DNA of 64,000 bases from Phoronis australis (lineage: Eukaryota; Phoronida; Phoronidae): the NCBI GenBank assembly GCA_002633005.1, contig NMRA01000022.1:1-64000 (forward strand). Reading direction: 5' to 3'. The translations under genes and the position numbers were made by a program. Shown here one piece after another: positions 46,527 through 59,932 of this stretch. Under the pieces are notes generated by a model. That model was not told where the DNA came from, ran no database searches, and saw only the letters and a program-made list of their open reading frames with translations. Each line of letters starts with the position of its first letter. Positions within the stretch are counted from its first letter, which is position 1.

Positions 46527-49145
46527 GAGTTTAGATTACTATAAAGGCACATTATCTATTCTTATAGTGAAGTTCTGTATGAGCACATTCATAGCATCAC
46601 TACTGTACAGTTGTTTCCTTACTTCACAATTGATGGACATATTTTGGGATCATACCATTCAGAACATGTTTTTTCCATTTCCAATCATAAATGCTGTTTA
46701 AAACATTGCTTTCATCATGGTCAAGATGATCGATAATAAGTGGTTATGTCAGAAGCATCCCAGTGCTATACAGGATGTAAATGAATGAATTAACAGAAAT
46801 CTTATGGCATTAACATTGATTAAAACAGCCTTGGGTAACTGACAAATTAGCTTTGCAGAGTTGTCAAATCACATGGGCAGTGAGGAGCGATTTGGGTTTC
46901 AGTGACTCATTCCAGAATTTGTCTGTTTGACATGTGTTCATAAAAAAGCAATTAGGGAACATCCTGACCTGTAATACAGCAGGCATGTGTGCCTAATTAA
47001 TTGTCCTCAGGCTCGAGGTGACATTAAACAATAGGATTGGAAAGGGGTATAAGTGGAAACAAGCTGGATTTCAAAGCAAATATTTAAATTTTAGACTCAG
47101 AAAATGGAGATTGTCAAAATGTGGTTGTGTTACACTAAAGTGTAGCTGACAATGGGGTTTCTTGTCAACTCAGTTGTATACTGTTATATATATATATAGA
47201 AGTGTGTGTTTACTTGCTAGTTAGGGGCTTTATATATATGTAATCTTGCCACATGATGAGTTTCAGGCCAGCTGATGTCATTCTGAGAACAAACATGCAT
47301 ACAATTATACGTATATTACGGTATGGCGCATGTTGCCAAAAAAACTCAGAGCTTGAGGCTTTTTGGTTTTAAGTGGATAATTTTTTCAACGAAAACTTTC
47401 AGTTGTCTTCCCAAACTATATGCACTGATTAAACAGATATAACCTGGATTAAACATAAACAATAAGATCAATTAAGTAGTTCAGAAATCTAAGTTCGTGT
47501 TGCCTAAAATTACATAATTTTTCACGAGTGGAAAAAACACTTACGTATTCGCCGTAATAACCGCCCAGGGCGCATAGAAAAGTTTGTTTCAGGGGGGCGC
47601 TTATTATAACCCAAGGCCGTTGAAACCGGGTCTCCAAAACGGGTGAAATCGGAATCTAAGATTCATTATATTTACTCTCTGTGACGTATCTGTAATCTAT
47701 GAAAGACTTTCTACAAAACCATGGTGCATTGCTATCAAACTTTGCTGCTAAGTTACGATCATTTACAGAAAATTGTGCTGAAATCCCATGGCAACATTGC
47801 AGGAAGTTTGATGGACTGAAGTTGTGTTCACATCAACTAAACCAGCTTTCACTATTTCACCTTATCCCCATCTTTCACACTGAGTTGTAACCTGTTCACA
47901 CCAAAGTGGTTATTACTTTTAAAGTAATTTAAAGGTTATACCTCTCCATCTGATCTCTATAAAGTGGAACTTGCATGCTAATTCCATATCTCTGTGACAG
48001 CTTGGTCAAATTAGTTAGAAACACAACTTATAACGACTATTGCAAAATATTTTCAAGAGCAAAGTTTTGTGTCAAAAATGATCCACCGTAAATCACTCAA
48101 CCGTGCCCAGTGAGTATCGAGACGTGGTGTTGGGGTATAACACTGCATGTTGCGGGCTATGTGAGCCGCCAAGGTTCATCATTAAGGCAAAGGTCGCCTA
48201 TTTGCAGAATTTTTTGTTTTCACATTTATCAGTTGTCAATGAATACAACAGTACTTTTTTAGCATAGGTGATGTTCTAATAATATTGTCGTTTAGTTCAT
48301 CCTATACATAAGCACAGTTAGGCGCATGCAAATGCATCTTGTAACAGAAGCACTTGGGTTATAACGCCTCTGCAAAGAAGGTTTATACCGGAGTTACAAC
48401 AGGCTTTAGCTATTCTCAACACAGCTTTAGACTACTACAAATATGGTCACTGCTTTTAATTACCATGGAGTTTTATTCCATACACAATGGATTATGACTT
48501 TCACAACAGAGCAGACTGTTTACGTCACTTTATTACTGCCTGGCAAAGTACATTCACTGGTGGTTATTATGAGTTATAGTTACGCTACAGTAACGTCTAC
48601 AAAAAATTTAAGCTGTTCACACTGGAAGCCATAAACTTTAGACTGGGTTTAAAATCAGTTGTTACCATTTTGGTCTCAGTGGTATTAAGGTCTTCTAGTA
48701 ACCATAGTGAACTGTATCCATCACTGTTTGGTGTTAATTATGTGAATATGGACACAAAACTGATGGTCTACATGGTTCTGTTACAAAGTTGATTTATGAC
48801 CTGCTTAGAAGATTGGAGTAATTATTTATCTAGGAGCAATAATTATACATTTGTTCTATACCTAGTTTTTGAAACAGTAACATTAAGTGTATATTTAATA
48901 ACGAAAGATCTAGCTCTGTTGACAAGTTCTACCCTTACCAGATTGTATAGGATTACATTTTTAAAGTCACAATGTCTACTGTATTTACATTATCCACTTT
49001 CAACAAACCAAGATCTCCTGACATTTAGTCAGAGGGCTGGAAAGGCCAAATCATAATTGTAAGTTAAGGGCGACGACAACTTGCGATATGTGGTAATGTC
49101 ACGTCATTTAGTCAGTCATAGTTGGAAACTCCTTGTTGGTTGCAT
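46527..49145. other. No recognisable feature
   Basis: AT-rich DNA in the predicted long intron. No exon supported. Confidence 0.4.
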
Positions 49146-49310
49146 AATTATTGTTATTATTACCATTATTAATATTATCCTCAATATTACTACTATTAAT
49201 ATTAATGACAATATTATCATTACTATTATCGGTATTACTATAATCATTATCATTGTTGTTATCAATATTATTACTATCATTATCATTATTCTTATTATTA
49301 CTTCACTAAC
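49146..49310. repeat. ATT-rich trinucleotide microsatellite
   Basis: An imperfect run of ATT/ATC/ACT triplets. The open frame across it encodes only isoleucine-rich low complexity and is not a gene. Confidence 0.9.
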
Positions 49311-52300
49311 GGTATAGGCATAACTTCGGGCAGCTTAACTAAAAATAAAAAATCTTTGTTTTAAAATCAGTAGAATCATAAATTTAAGAAATCGAAGTCA
49401 TGTTTGCATCAGAAATGCAGTCAATGCTACATTTTAGTTCCTTGTAAATTCCACAACTCTAAACATTAATGCTTTCGTCACATATCATACAATGTCCGGC
49501 CGACATCGCCTCTGAATTCTGTCCCCAATAATCATTAATTTATTCATCTAATCAGTGGTAGCCAACCCTAAATAGTGAATTTTTGCGCTGACGTCCAGCT
49601 GACACTCGCGATTATCTCTCGAAAATCACTCAATGTCAGCCACTGTGTCCATTTTTCTGTCAGGAATGCATGGGATTGTCGTCAGAATATTTAAGTGACC
49701 CAGGCAGTTTAACCATCAAATATTGATCTGAACAAGAATAGTTCAAAAGCTTGCTCACATCAGCTTCTCCAAACAATTGTACCACCAATTCTCATCAATT
49801 CAGAACAATGTGTCAGACAAATGAAATTCGGTTTTTCATTTTTCTAAAAGATAAATAGCACAAATAAGTCTTTATCATTTTAAGTTCTCATCATTGCAAC
49901 CATCCCACAAAGATGATCCATTTTGGCAATCATTTTTTAAATTTGGGAAACTTTTTCTTAAGCTAAGCACCAACTTGAAAGACTCAAATATCAGTGTATA
50001 ATTGCTGTGCACGAAGAGGGGTTGTTATTTTGTTGCTAATTTGGAGCATGTCATCTATGGCACTCTCGTCATTTTTCAGCTCGTTAATATCAGGCCACAT
50101 CACAGACACAAGGTGGCAAGCAAACAACATGACACAAAACAACACTGGTCACTTGAGCACTCCGAGAACTGACAGTGCGGGATGACCGTAACCTGCTTCT
50201 TGCTGCGTGTACAACTAAGCAACAGCCATACAAAATTAAAAGATGGAAAGTGAGCCTTGAAAATACATCTAATTAAAATATGGATTAGCAAATCTTTTGC
50301 GTGAACAATTCTCGATTCACTCGCCCTAAAATTACCAAAGGCGCCAGCTAAGGACTTAAATTATAAATCAGGTGGTGCCTTCCCACGTTATCGTAGATGG
50401 CGCCGGATGTTTAAGAACTAAAAACCATCATGTGATGCATTTGAAAAACTACAACAGTGTCATAGATGATAAACCCCAAATGCAGAACAACTCATCAAAA
50501 AGATTTGCGTAGTACCCTTGTACATTGCTGTAAACAAACCCAACTTGTATCTAGTTTATAGCTAGCTATGCAGGTCATCGAACAGGTAAACTAACCTCTG
50601 ATAAGCTACACATCAGATAAGGGGGGTCTAGCACACACACTCCATGCTAACTTTTGTTAACAATTAGCATGATAACTCATGGCTAAAAACATTTTCCTTG
50701 AGATTCAATTTTTCAGTAATTAAGTCAAAATACAGTTAAAATTCTCTAGTTTGAGACAGTATCTGGAATTGGGAAACAGAAATTTAAACCAATATTTTAA
50801 TCAGATGGGGACAAGGGTGATGTTGGCTTTCGTCATCGTTCTCGTTTTTGGGATATTGCTATTTGTAACAACGAAGTCTGAAAATAGACTTGACATTTCA
50901 TGTTAACCACCAGCAAAACATATTCATGCATCCCATAGCCGTGTGTAACATCGAGGCTTATGATCGTTTGTTGTTGATCGTAGTTCTCCAAATGGAGAAA
51001 CCAATATTGCATGTTTCTAAAATTTGATACAAGCTCTGACCTTAAACAAAGTAACTAATTTTTCACTGTCCCAAGAATTGTATTGTACTTGGTAGATGTA
51101 ATGACAATGAAAATGACATTATAATCTCTGTTTATCTTTGACACAATAACATTATCTTACCATACAGTGTGAACACAAAACCACAGTATTATGTGTAACA
51201 TCATTATCAGGATAACACTGTAAGTTTCGGGTCATTGCAGCTTATAATTTATTAGTTAAGTTCAACTCAAGTTTATTTTTAAGCTGAGAAGAGTCACTGA
51301 AAGGTTTTAAATAACTGGGTTTACATTAACTTTGAACAATATGACTCGAAATTTATGCTGTAAAACTCAACAACATAAATATTCTCCACACTACGCCTGC
51401 TTATCAAACTGATCCTACAGGCTAATTCAGTTGCGTGGACCTAATTTAGGGAACAATTTGGCAAATATAGGGAGCTGGTTTAAAGCACATAACATCACCT
51501 GCAGATTTTTGAAGGCAGAGTTTGGAAGTCCTGCAGTGAGCCCATTTGCAGGGAATTAAATCCTGTATACCTCACCTATAGGAACAATCTCGGAACTTCA
51601 AAGATGGCGCTGCAAACGGCTTAAACATTGAAGAACTTATTAGAAGCTTTACCTTTCTGATAAATATCTGGTCTCTCACTTAGACCTATACAATCAATGG
51701 CATTTATTTTTATCAGTTAGACCACTGTTAGCTTGTACCTCCCAGTCGAAGAAGTCTGTTTGGCTATATAAAGGTTGACTGCAACCCTTCTTATAAGCAA
51801 GTATCTACCGTGAACATTCCAGTTAACACCCAGGGTCAGGTAAGCGACTTATAGTGCCTATCTCCAATTTTTCAAATTTTTGGATTAAGCACCCACTGTT
51901 TGGCTAAGCACCCACACTCTACTTTTGAGAAATTTCAATCAAGTGCCCGTTGCTTGGGCTAGCACTCATCCATAATTTGCTTCACTGATTTGACTCACTT
52001 CTTATTTCAAGCAAAGCTAACTATGGAATATATTACAATATATGTCACACAATATTTTGCTTTGAAATTTACCCACCTAACAGTACATCATTCGACCATG
52101 CCAAACAATGCCTCAGTTGAAGAGCGCCAAACTTTTTATACAGGATATTTTTGTAATCCATTAGCAAAATATTGAACTGTGAGCAAATACAGGGAGTTTG
52201 CATATAAATTCATCTAACTTCGCATCTTCCAACCACTCTGATGACCTTCACATGGCAACATTTGGGGGGGGTTCATTTTCAAAGTGTATCGTCCCCATTC

Positions 52301-53060
52301 TCATGTTGTATACTTAGCTACTCATTTACACATGTCAGCAACTAGCCATGCAATAAACCCTTTAAACTTCAGGTCTGTGGATCTTAAATTTGAATGTCAT
52401 CCATCTCTATTTTTTTCCAAAGGATATAAATGCTGTCAAAAATGAAGATTTAAGTTAATGCAAGAGAGTAAATCAAAAACATGAGACACTATTCCCTAAG
52501 CATTGACTGCAAGAACTGTACATGAGTTGTTTGCAGGTAAGTTTCTTGGAAATACATGTTCCAAGTAAAACATGAGAATCCTCACAAAAATGACAGTCAC
52601 GTGATAATAAGCAATTGTGTGACGTTTGAAGGCAATCAAGATTTTCCAGCCATCAAGGCTTCAGAAAATTTATTCTTTTAAGGGTTGAAAACAGGCGGTT
52701 AAAAATTTCTTGACTTCACAAAGGTTGACAGATTAGGATTCCTGGGTACATCGGCCAGAAACAGGACCATCGTTGAACATTAACTTTGTCATTAGCAAAA
52801 ACTGACAGCGTCTGAGATGGTTGGTATCAGAGACACAATCAACTCAGAAACCTGACACAGTATTGGATTTAAATGAGCACTTGACACCAGACACGACAAC
52901 CGGGCATAACCTACAGTACATATCTCAAAAATGGGTTACAAATCAACCCCTTGGGGGTCAAATTGCGTAAATTATTGTTGTGGCAAAATTAAATAATTAA
53001 TATCTTTTAAAATTTCCATAGCTTGTAAGCAGCAATTATTTCTAATGCATACAAGGAGTA
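49311..53060. other. No recognisable feature
   Basis: AT-rich DNA in the predicted long intron. No exon, RNA gene or element boundary supported. Confidence 0.4.
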
Positions 53061-53167
53061 ATAGTCCCATGTACAACAGTATTAGTCCCATGAACACCAG
53101 TATTAGTCCCATGTACACCAGCATTAGTCCCATGTACACCAGCATTAGTCCCATGTACACCAGTATT
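53061..53167. repeat. 21-bp minisatellite, five units
   Basis: AGTCCCATG recurs at exact 21-bp steps (from about 53063, 53084, 53105, 53126 and 53147) within the unit ATTAGTCCCATGTACACCAGC. Because 21 is a multiple of three, the run is open in frame on both strands, but there is no gene context. Confidence 0.9.
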
Positions 53168-53989
53168 ACTCACAACTGCGGCTGTCTTTCAGGCCTGAAA
53201 AAAGTTTTAGTGATCAGGGAGAACATATTTCTACTACTGGGTAATTAAGAGTGTCTCCTAACTGACTGCTAGAATTTGTCGGCAGGAATCAACTGGTTAA
53301 TTCCATGCAGTAAGGATCAAAGTAAGGTAGAAAACAGTGGTCTAGCAATGACTAGACTGAACAAATACAAACAGCTGGCTTACTGCATCATTTGATTAAT
53401 TAGACATCCCCATAGACACTGGGCATAAATTTACCTTTAGGGTATTCTACTGTACTGGTCCAAGTTTATGCCAAGGATATTTATAATTGTGAGTGGGCGT
53501 ATCGCTAAGCATAGGTGTTTAAAGAATAAAATAAAATGAAAACATCGGGACAAGGCATGTGTTTGTTATTCAACTCAGCGTGTGCGGGACAAAAACATGA
53601 ACTGAAATACGAAAATTTTGAGTATAATTCTCAATTTTGTGTAGACGGGCATTGCTAAAGATTCTGTGGATGCTTTCAACAAACTACTTTACTATGGCTG
53701 TGCGTTAAGGATTTGATTTTTCATAATAATTTGTACCTGTCTTGATCCATAACGTGGTGATGATAATAAATGATATACTATACTATAAACATAACTTACA
53801 TTACTATTTCATAATGGTTTTCCTTTACACCTTACAAACAGGAAAAAGCATCCGTGACGCTTTGGCAATCAAAGACAATACCCTGGATATCTAGGAATGC
53901 TAAAAAGTCTATCAGAATCCTACAGCTACGACGAATATTGACAGTGTGACAACCCAACTCAACTAAGGATTTTTATCTTGTTCTTTCAG
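53168..53989. other. Upstream of the PLD-like gene, no exon defined
   Basis: The next exon opens with a splice acceptor, so an upstream non-coding exon must exist. I could not place it. No TATA or other promoter signal is convincing here. Confidence 0.4.
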
Positions 53990-54561
53990 CTGTCACATGA
54001 AACACTTCCTCTTCTCTGGTTGGAACGATGAGTATAAAAGGAACATTGACCAAACAGGAGCGTGCACGATACAAGGACACTGCAAAATGGGTGGCACATG
54101 AGTATTATGACGACGTCAGATCAATCGCATCCGTGGACAGCAGACGGTACAGAATGAGAGCCTCCTACAAACACTTGCGAATGAACTATATCTTTCAAAT
54201 GCAGTCACAGGCCATCTTTCCTAAAGAGTTTGACATAATCGATAAAGGAGCCAGTTTGATCATAACATCCTCCAGCAGTCTCAAGTCGAACATCGTCGCC
54301 TGGTGGAGTGGAGCCTTGAAGGCCACTTTTCCGCAGGATTGCTTTCGTGAGAAGGGAAGTGTGATAACTTTGCGGCCTGCCCAAGGGGTGGCGCTACACT
54401 TGGATAAGAGGGATGCCACAGTGCGCATTAAAGGAAAAAACCATTGGGACTGGTTCACAGCAAATTTCGAAATGGTTCTGGAGCGAGGAAGCGAAAATGC
54501 TGCTTTCAAAAACGAGCTTGTCGGTCAGATAGATAAATTCTTGGCAATACAAGCATTTTCA
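53990..54561 (+). CDS. PLD-like protein, exon 1 of the coding part
   Basis: An acceptor (GTTCTTTCAG) at 53989 is followed by a 38-bp leader and an ATG at 54028 with A at -3. It encodes residues 1-178, ending in phase 0 at TCA before GTAAGT. The start MSIKGTLTKQERARYK is basic and soluble, with no signal peptide. The segment GATLI/SLIITSSSSLKSNIVAW-like and VRIKGKNHWDWFTANFE are conserved-looking but not assigned. GC content and codon use are clearly higher than in the flanking AT-rich DNA. The frame runs on past the donor for 58 codons only because the intron start is open; the change in composition supports the splice. It lies opposite to, and inside an intron of, the large minus-strand gene. 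Confidence 0.75.
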
Positions 54562-57500
54562 GTAAGTATTCTTAACTTGACACAGGGCCAACAACAATGT
54601 TTTATGAAAAACTGTCCTTGTGTTGGGTTTCCATGGTCTTCTAAAACAGCTAGTTGTTTTTTTTTCATAAAATTAATAGGAAAGTTCCACAATAGTTCAG
54701 ACCATAAGCCACAGATTTCTTTCATTCCCACACAGTAAAAAAAATCTGAGGCAATATTATAACAAATCGTGTAAATTACAGAACATAAACATTATATAAG
54801 TGAACACATTCCTATTTTCAGGTGACTTAATTTGAAGCTAATTTGCGATAAAGACAAGATAGAAATAACTACATGTCATTTAGTAATGACAATAGACTTT
54901 GGATGACACTAACGACACAGTCACCAATGAGCTATACTCCTGGTATAACTCATTGCACTCACCAACTGCAATATCTCATTATATAACGATGGCCTGTGTT
55001 TTCTTCATGGCTATTTAAAGCAGTAGTAGAAGTGGCCTTAAATGTTAATCGCCCAAGGATAAAACATAAATCTGCAGAGCCTGGTGAAGGCTGTTAAAAG
55101 CTGCAATTACTTAGCTATTAAAAGTTTTTTATGGCAGTTCTGGATGTTGCTAGAAAAACAGATGGAACAGTCTGTATAAGCCCACAATAATAAGGACAGG
55201 CAACTGAAACCTCACGTCCACATTTTGAAAGAAGATGAACATTTTCTCAATATGAACTGGTTAGGTTTTCACTATAAAGTCCAATTTGAAACAAAAATTC
55301 AATCAAACAATGGAGATAATACATCCTCCAGTTAGCATGGCAGATGCTATTCTACAAGAGGGCAGTCCATGATTACACAGCAACCTTAGAATCTCACGAT
55401 ACAATAAATGCATTCAGTACCCTGCTGTGATGTGGGCTGCAAATACAATGGCAGAAAGTTGAATACCTTAACTTCAGCATCCGTAGATGCAGTATTTCCC
55501 AACGTGATTCCTAGATAAAATGCTTTCTAGAACTTTCTGGGCTTAACTTCAATTATTGTACATTATAGTTTTTGTAACAAACATCCTAGATGTTTCTAAA
55601 ATGAGGTCAATGTAACTAGGTATTTTCTTACCTCAGGGCTCCCAACTGATACCAGTTTATCTGTAAGTTACTAACTTTTAAGGTCTAAAATCCTTATAAA
55701 TTATATGGGTTTTCGAATGTTAAAAATTTCAAGCATTTATCTTCAAGAAAATCAGATGAAAGTTAAAGTGTCTTCAAAATTATCAGTGTTTCAAAGCACT
55801 AAATTGGCGGAGATTGAGGCAGAAAATACCAGAAACTGACAGAAATAGTCGAGAATACAAGATCCTACCAATAAGATGTGTTCTGGGTACCACTGTATTA
55901 TGCAGTTTGCACACGAAATTTCTGTTCAGTGATTGGTCAATTGCCATAACATTGACCGACCAATAAAAAATGAGCTCACTTGCCTTTGCTTTGAAAATCA
56001 TAAGAGTGAAATTTTGGATACAAATATTATGAGGAATTGGACTACATTTAGAAAATAGGAAAAGAAATTCACAGTATTTTGTCACGCTGACTTCAAACAC
56101 TGAAAACGGCGTGGAGCAGGAATTACACAATATTGAAATTTGCTAGGTTGTGATAAAGTCAACCAAGTCAACAGCTAAAGCCAAAAACCACCAATATGAT
56201 GAGATGAGTTTTTACGGAATATTACATTTTAGTTCAAAAGGGTTTAAGATTGAAAATTGTTGTTTCGAGGTGTGTCAGTCCATTTTTCGATTGAAATTTA
56301 AACTTTCTCAAAAAGTTGGAAATCTTAGAAAAACTATGATGTACCAGATGTGTACAAGCTGCTCAGGTGAGCACATTGCACTGATCACCTGGAACCATTT
56401 AATACTTTATTAAAAGTTGAAACTGAGCTGAACAATTAGAGACCTAACTCAAGGGCGTACCACTGTGCCCCAGTGGTACTCGAACCCACCACCTTGAGTA
56501 AAGGAAGTGGACTCTTATCCCACCCGGCCACACTGCCTCCTTGGAAATCGTGCAAGTTTTCACTCGCAAAATGCAGATTTTTAACTCAAAGGTTACAGAC
56601 TATGTGTTTAATGGGCTGGCAGCTCTGCTACCTCCAGAACAAAGGTCTTTATACTGGACCGTGCTTTTAGGATACGGCCGTAATGACAAGCCATTCCAAA
56701 TAATTTACGCACTTACAGGAATTGGTCATCAGGAATTTATAGGAAATGGTAGGATGTAAGATTACCTTCGGCATGCATTGTAAAAATACCACAATGTACG
56801 AATACAATACTTCAAATTATATTCTTGCCGTTGATTGAATTTATTTTGAAAATTGAAGGTGTTCTAGTATGTTTTTTTTCCATTTTATGAGCTTCAATCC
56901 TGACAGATGCTGTACACAGCTGCTCTAACTGCTAGACTCCCACAAGTCACTGAGAGGAAATACAGAACGCAATAAATTACTTTACCTTAAACAGAAAGAG
57001 AAAAACTCAATGATGGATATTATAAGCCTGCCATTATGTAAACATCAGTAATATATTTTCCAATATAGTTTGTAATTGAGAGAATTTTTAACAAAAAACT
57101 TTTAAAATGTGTTCAGAATAGGTGTCACGCAACTATCTGAAATATGTTTAGTTCCAAAAATTATGTGTTACTTTCAGAAAAAGGAACAGTATTTCCTCCT
57201 GTATTTTTCAAAAANTCTATACTTTTGACAAAAGTTGCATGGCTGTGCCAAGTAGTCTCTAAAAGCCACCAACCAGTTTACTGAACTTGAAAACAGACAG
57301 AACTGGGTTATAAATGCAAATGCAAATAGCACAAATGCATGCAATAGTCATTATTAAATAAAATACCTTGCAACAAGTTGTCATAGTTTTCTGTCAAAAA
57401 TATTCAATGCCACCTACAGCTCACCTGTGGCTTGGGACGGAGGTACAAGGTTGTGGCATTTCACAGCATTTTTTAAATGAGCATAGATTTGCATGTTTTT

Positions 57501-57885
57501 TGTCACTAAGATCATGAGTCTGAGTCAGTCATTTTTCCTTGTATTCGGGCTGGGGTTGTTTATCGTTGAACTTTTGCAAATTGCAGGTCCATGGGTCAAA
57601 GCAAGTTATTGAAAGCTGGATTAACTAGTAAATAATGATTCCTGAAACATTTTTGATCCTCATGATCAATCAAATTAAAACTGCTGCTTGGGAAGACATT
57701 AAATAACACATTAAACAACTCATCCAAAAAGCCTGAAGTCGCAAAATGTCAGTGACTAAAAGAAATTGAAGTTCCACTCATTTTGCACCTCAAAGTTTGA
57801 AAATGGGTAATGCTTTCATGTCATTTTGTAGTTACAGCATATATTTGCTATTAGATTCTTAGCCATTCGTTTCTCTTGCTTTCAG
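54562..57885 (+). other. Intron of the PLD-like gene
   Basis: A 3,324-bp phase-0 intron running from GTAAGT to CTTGCTTTCAG. It contains a tRNA-like SINE head on the minus strand (about 56455-56540) and an N at 57215. The open frames at 56.15-56.76 kb inside it have no splice support. Confidence 0.7.
56455..56540 (-). tRNA. tRNA-like sequence, probably SINE head
   Basis: On the minus strand an A box TGGCCGGGTGG (56520-56530) and a B box GGTTCGAGTACC (56475-56486) occur at tRNA spacing. The start GGCAGTGTGGCCGGGTGG resembles leucine or serine tRNAs. The acceptor stem does not close, so a SINE or pseudogene is likelier than a tRNA gene. Confidence 0.5.
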
Positions 57886-58458
57886 ACCGATGACATCATC
57901 GACGAGGTGCCAGCATGTGGCGCTATCAAGAATGGGCCCGCTTTCATCTACCTGTCTTGGAAGGCGCTACTGAATGACTGGATGCAGCAAGGGGCCAGCA
58001 TCACCATAGCAACGCCTAGGCTGGATGCCGAGCGGCTCGTGGATGTTCTCCTACTCATGATTCGAAACCGAGGCTGCGGATACCATGTGAGACTGTGCAT
58101 TCAGAGGAAGTGTGACGGTGAGACAAAATACAAACAGGTCAAGGCATTGGCCAATCGGATCATTAAAAATCTGCAGGAACGCAGGCGGAGAATTGTGACG
58201 AGGGAGAAGTTGGTGTGGGCTCATGAGAATTTGGATCTGGCATTTCTGCGATTCAACTGTAGTTTCATCGGAATGGTGGTCGGGGACGAGGCAGAGATTA
58301 TGTTGACGAGTGCGTCCTTCCACAAAAGGAACTTCACGATGAACAACCGCGACACGATTAACTATAACAGGATATCTGTGAACGAGTACAGAGAAAATTT
58401 TCTTGATGCTCTCGGACTATCCTACAGTGTTATGAATGGTAAAGGTACTACACCGTAA
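57886..58458 (+). CDS. PLD-like protein, exon 2, degenerate HKD motif
   Basis: The exon starts in phase 0 after TTTCAG and encodes residues 179-368, ending at a TAA. Residues about 214-240 (GASITIATPRLDAERLVDVL) match the strand-helix unit found before the catalytic motif in PLD-like nucleases. Residues 312-322 keep D-x6-(G)S-x-(N) spacing as DEAEIMLTSAS, followed by FHKRNF and a closing helix, YRENFLDALG. In an active enzyme the motif is HxKx4Dx6GSxN. Here the H position is F, K is G, the first G is T and N is S. It therefore looks like a non-catalytic binding or structural member. A GTAAAG near the end (after ATGAATG) could be an alternative donor to further exons. Confidence 0.8.
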   Translation, partial: TDDIIDEVPACGAIKNGPAFIYLSWKALLNDWMQQGASITIATPRLDAERLVDVLLLMIRNRGCGYHVRLCIQRKCDGETKYKQVKALANRIIKNLQERRRRIVTREKLVWAHENLDLAFLRFNCSFIGMVVGDEAEIMLTSASFHKRNFTMNNRDTINYNRISVNEYRENFLDALGLSYSVMNGKGTTP

Positions 58459-59546
58459 TTCTACATGGCAAGGAAATAATCTTCTCATTTTTAGTTTGTT
58501 AATAGACAAGCTGTGAAATGACCACACACTTGACTGGACACTGTTCAAAGTGATAAAATAATGTGAATGAATCAATCAGACAAAATACCAGCAAGAGCGT
58601 GACACATTCTGGTATTTTCTCAGACTTATAAGTAGACCATAAGTAAATCTTGATTACTTTATTCATTCTAGCATAATGCAAATCAGATATAACAAACCTA
58701 ACAAGTCATTAGCAATTAGTACGCATTACACACAATTTTGTGTTAGTCTAGTGATAACTGATTAGGTTGACGTAGAAAGCAGATATTCCAACTGTTTTCT
58801 CATGGTGCTTAGTTTCCTTTTTTAAAGGGATATTATAGACAAGAAAAGTGATATTTTCAGATCAGCGAAATCATACTAGTAACATTCACGGTCGCAGTCT
58901 AATGCTCTGCTGGCGGAGCTAGATCCCAGTTGATAAATGGCAGGATGATATTTGAACTTATTTAGCTGGTAGTCACCGTTCTTGACTTCAGCAAATATCT
59001 GCCAGACAATGACAAGAATTGGGGATTTGCAGTGAAGTCTCAAAAACAATGCATTTTGATGTTTTATAGTTCCAATTAAATCTATACCATCCAACAACAA
59101 TCCTACAAATGCAGTTTTCAGTTGTAAAAACCATAAGTCCCATTAAGTACAATATTCAATAAATTTTCACCATTTCGGACAGTAATAATTGCCAAAAATT
59201 GACTTTCTTCCTTTTTAAAGGATTTTGACACTGTTGTGAATGCCCGCAGCTTCTCAAAACTTTGTGTGATGGTAACTACAGTATAGAACGTGAACATTCT
59301 AATACATTTAGTTGGTGCTACTTACTTTTTATGAAAATAATAAAAAATTAATGTCATTTGTCCATCATCGATACTGAATTCTAAATTGTTGACGTAAGTA
59401 ACTACGTCAAGTGTCCGATAACAGGATCTACATATTTCCAGACGTGTGATTTCTGGTGCATAAAATGAGGAATTCGTCAATCCAAGCTAAATGAGATCAG
59501 TCTTCACCAACAAAGACCTGTCACTTCTTGTCAGTCTAAGAAATTA
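58459..59546. other. 3-prime flank of the PLD-like gene
   Basis: Probable 3-prime untranslated region followed by unassigned DNA. An AATAAA lies near 59337. No further coding exon is supported. Confidence 0.4.
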
Positions 59547-59932
59547 CGGTAAAAATTCTCCTCTTTTGGACAGGGAAAATTGAATATTTTGACCAAGGCC
59601 ACAGCTTGTACCTAGTTTTAGAAATAAACGACGTTGGCAGTCCAAATTCCAGAATAACGATTACAATTAAGGATCATTCACCTCGATCTAGCACACGATG
59701 AGGACACAGGAAAATGTTGCGACGCATGAAAATGTTGCGTAGAGACTAATTTTTTAAGTCTATTTTGACACTGTGTTGATAGAAAACAATAGACTTGAGA
59801 AATGCTCTGAATGCCAAGGTCACGCATGTCCCAATCTTAAAAAAAAAATAATTGCAGGCGGTCTTGATAGTCAAGAAAATTCCAATTCGGCTTGAATTTT
59901 ATAGACAGACCCAAACTGGAGAATTTTTACCG
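59547..59932. mobile_element. TA-flanked MITE (mariner-like ends)
   Basis: The ends CGGTAAAAATTCTCC are perfect 15-base inverted repeats, with looser pairing continuing inwards, and are flanked by TA on both sides (59545-59546 and 59933-59934). The TA flanks fit the target duplication of Tc1/mariner elements. There is no transposase. Confidence 0.75.

Noticed and set aside
49081-49317. 78-codon isoleucine-rich plus-strand frame
   Set aside because: It is a translation of the ATT-type microsatellite.
54195-54731. Minus-strand open frames over PLD exon 1
   Set aside because: They are antisense shadows of the coding exon.
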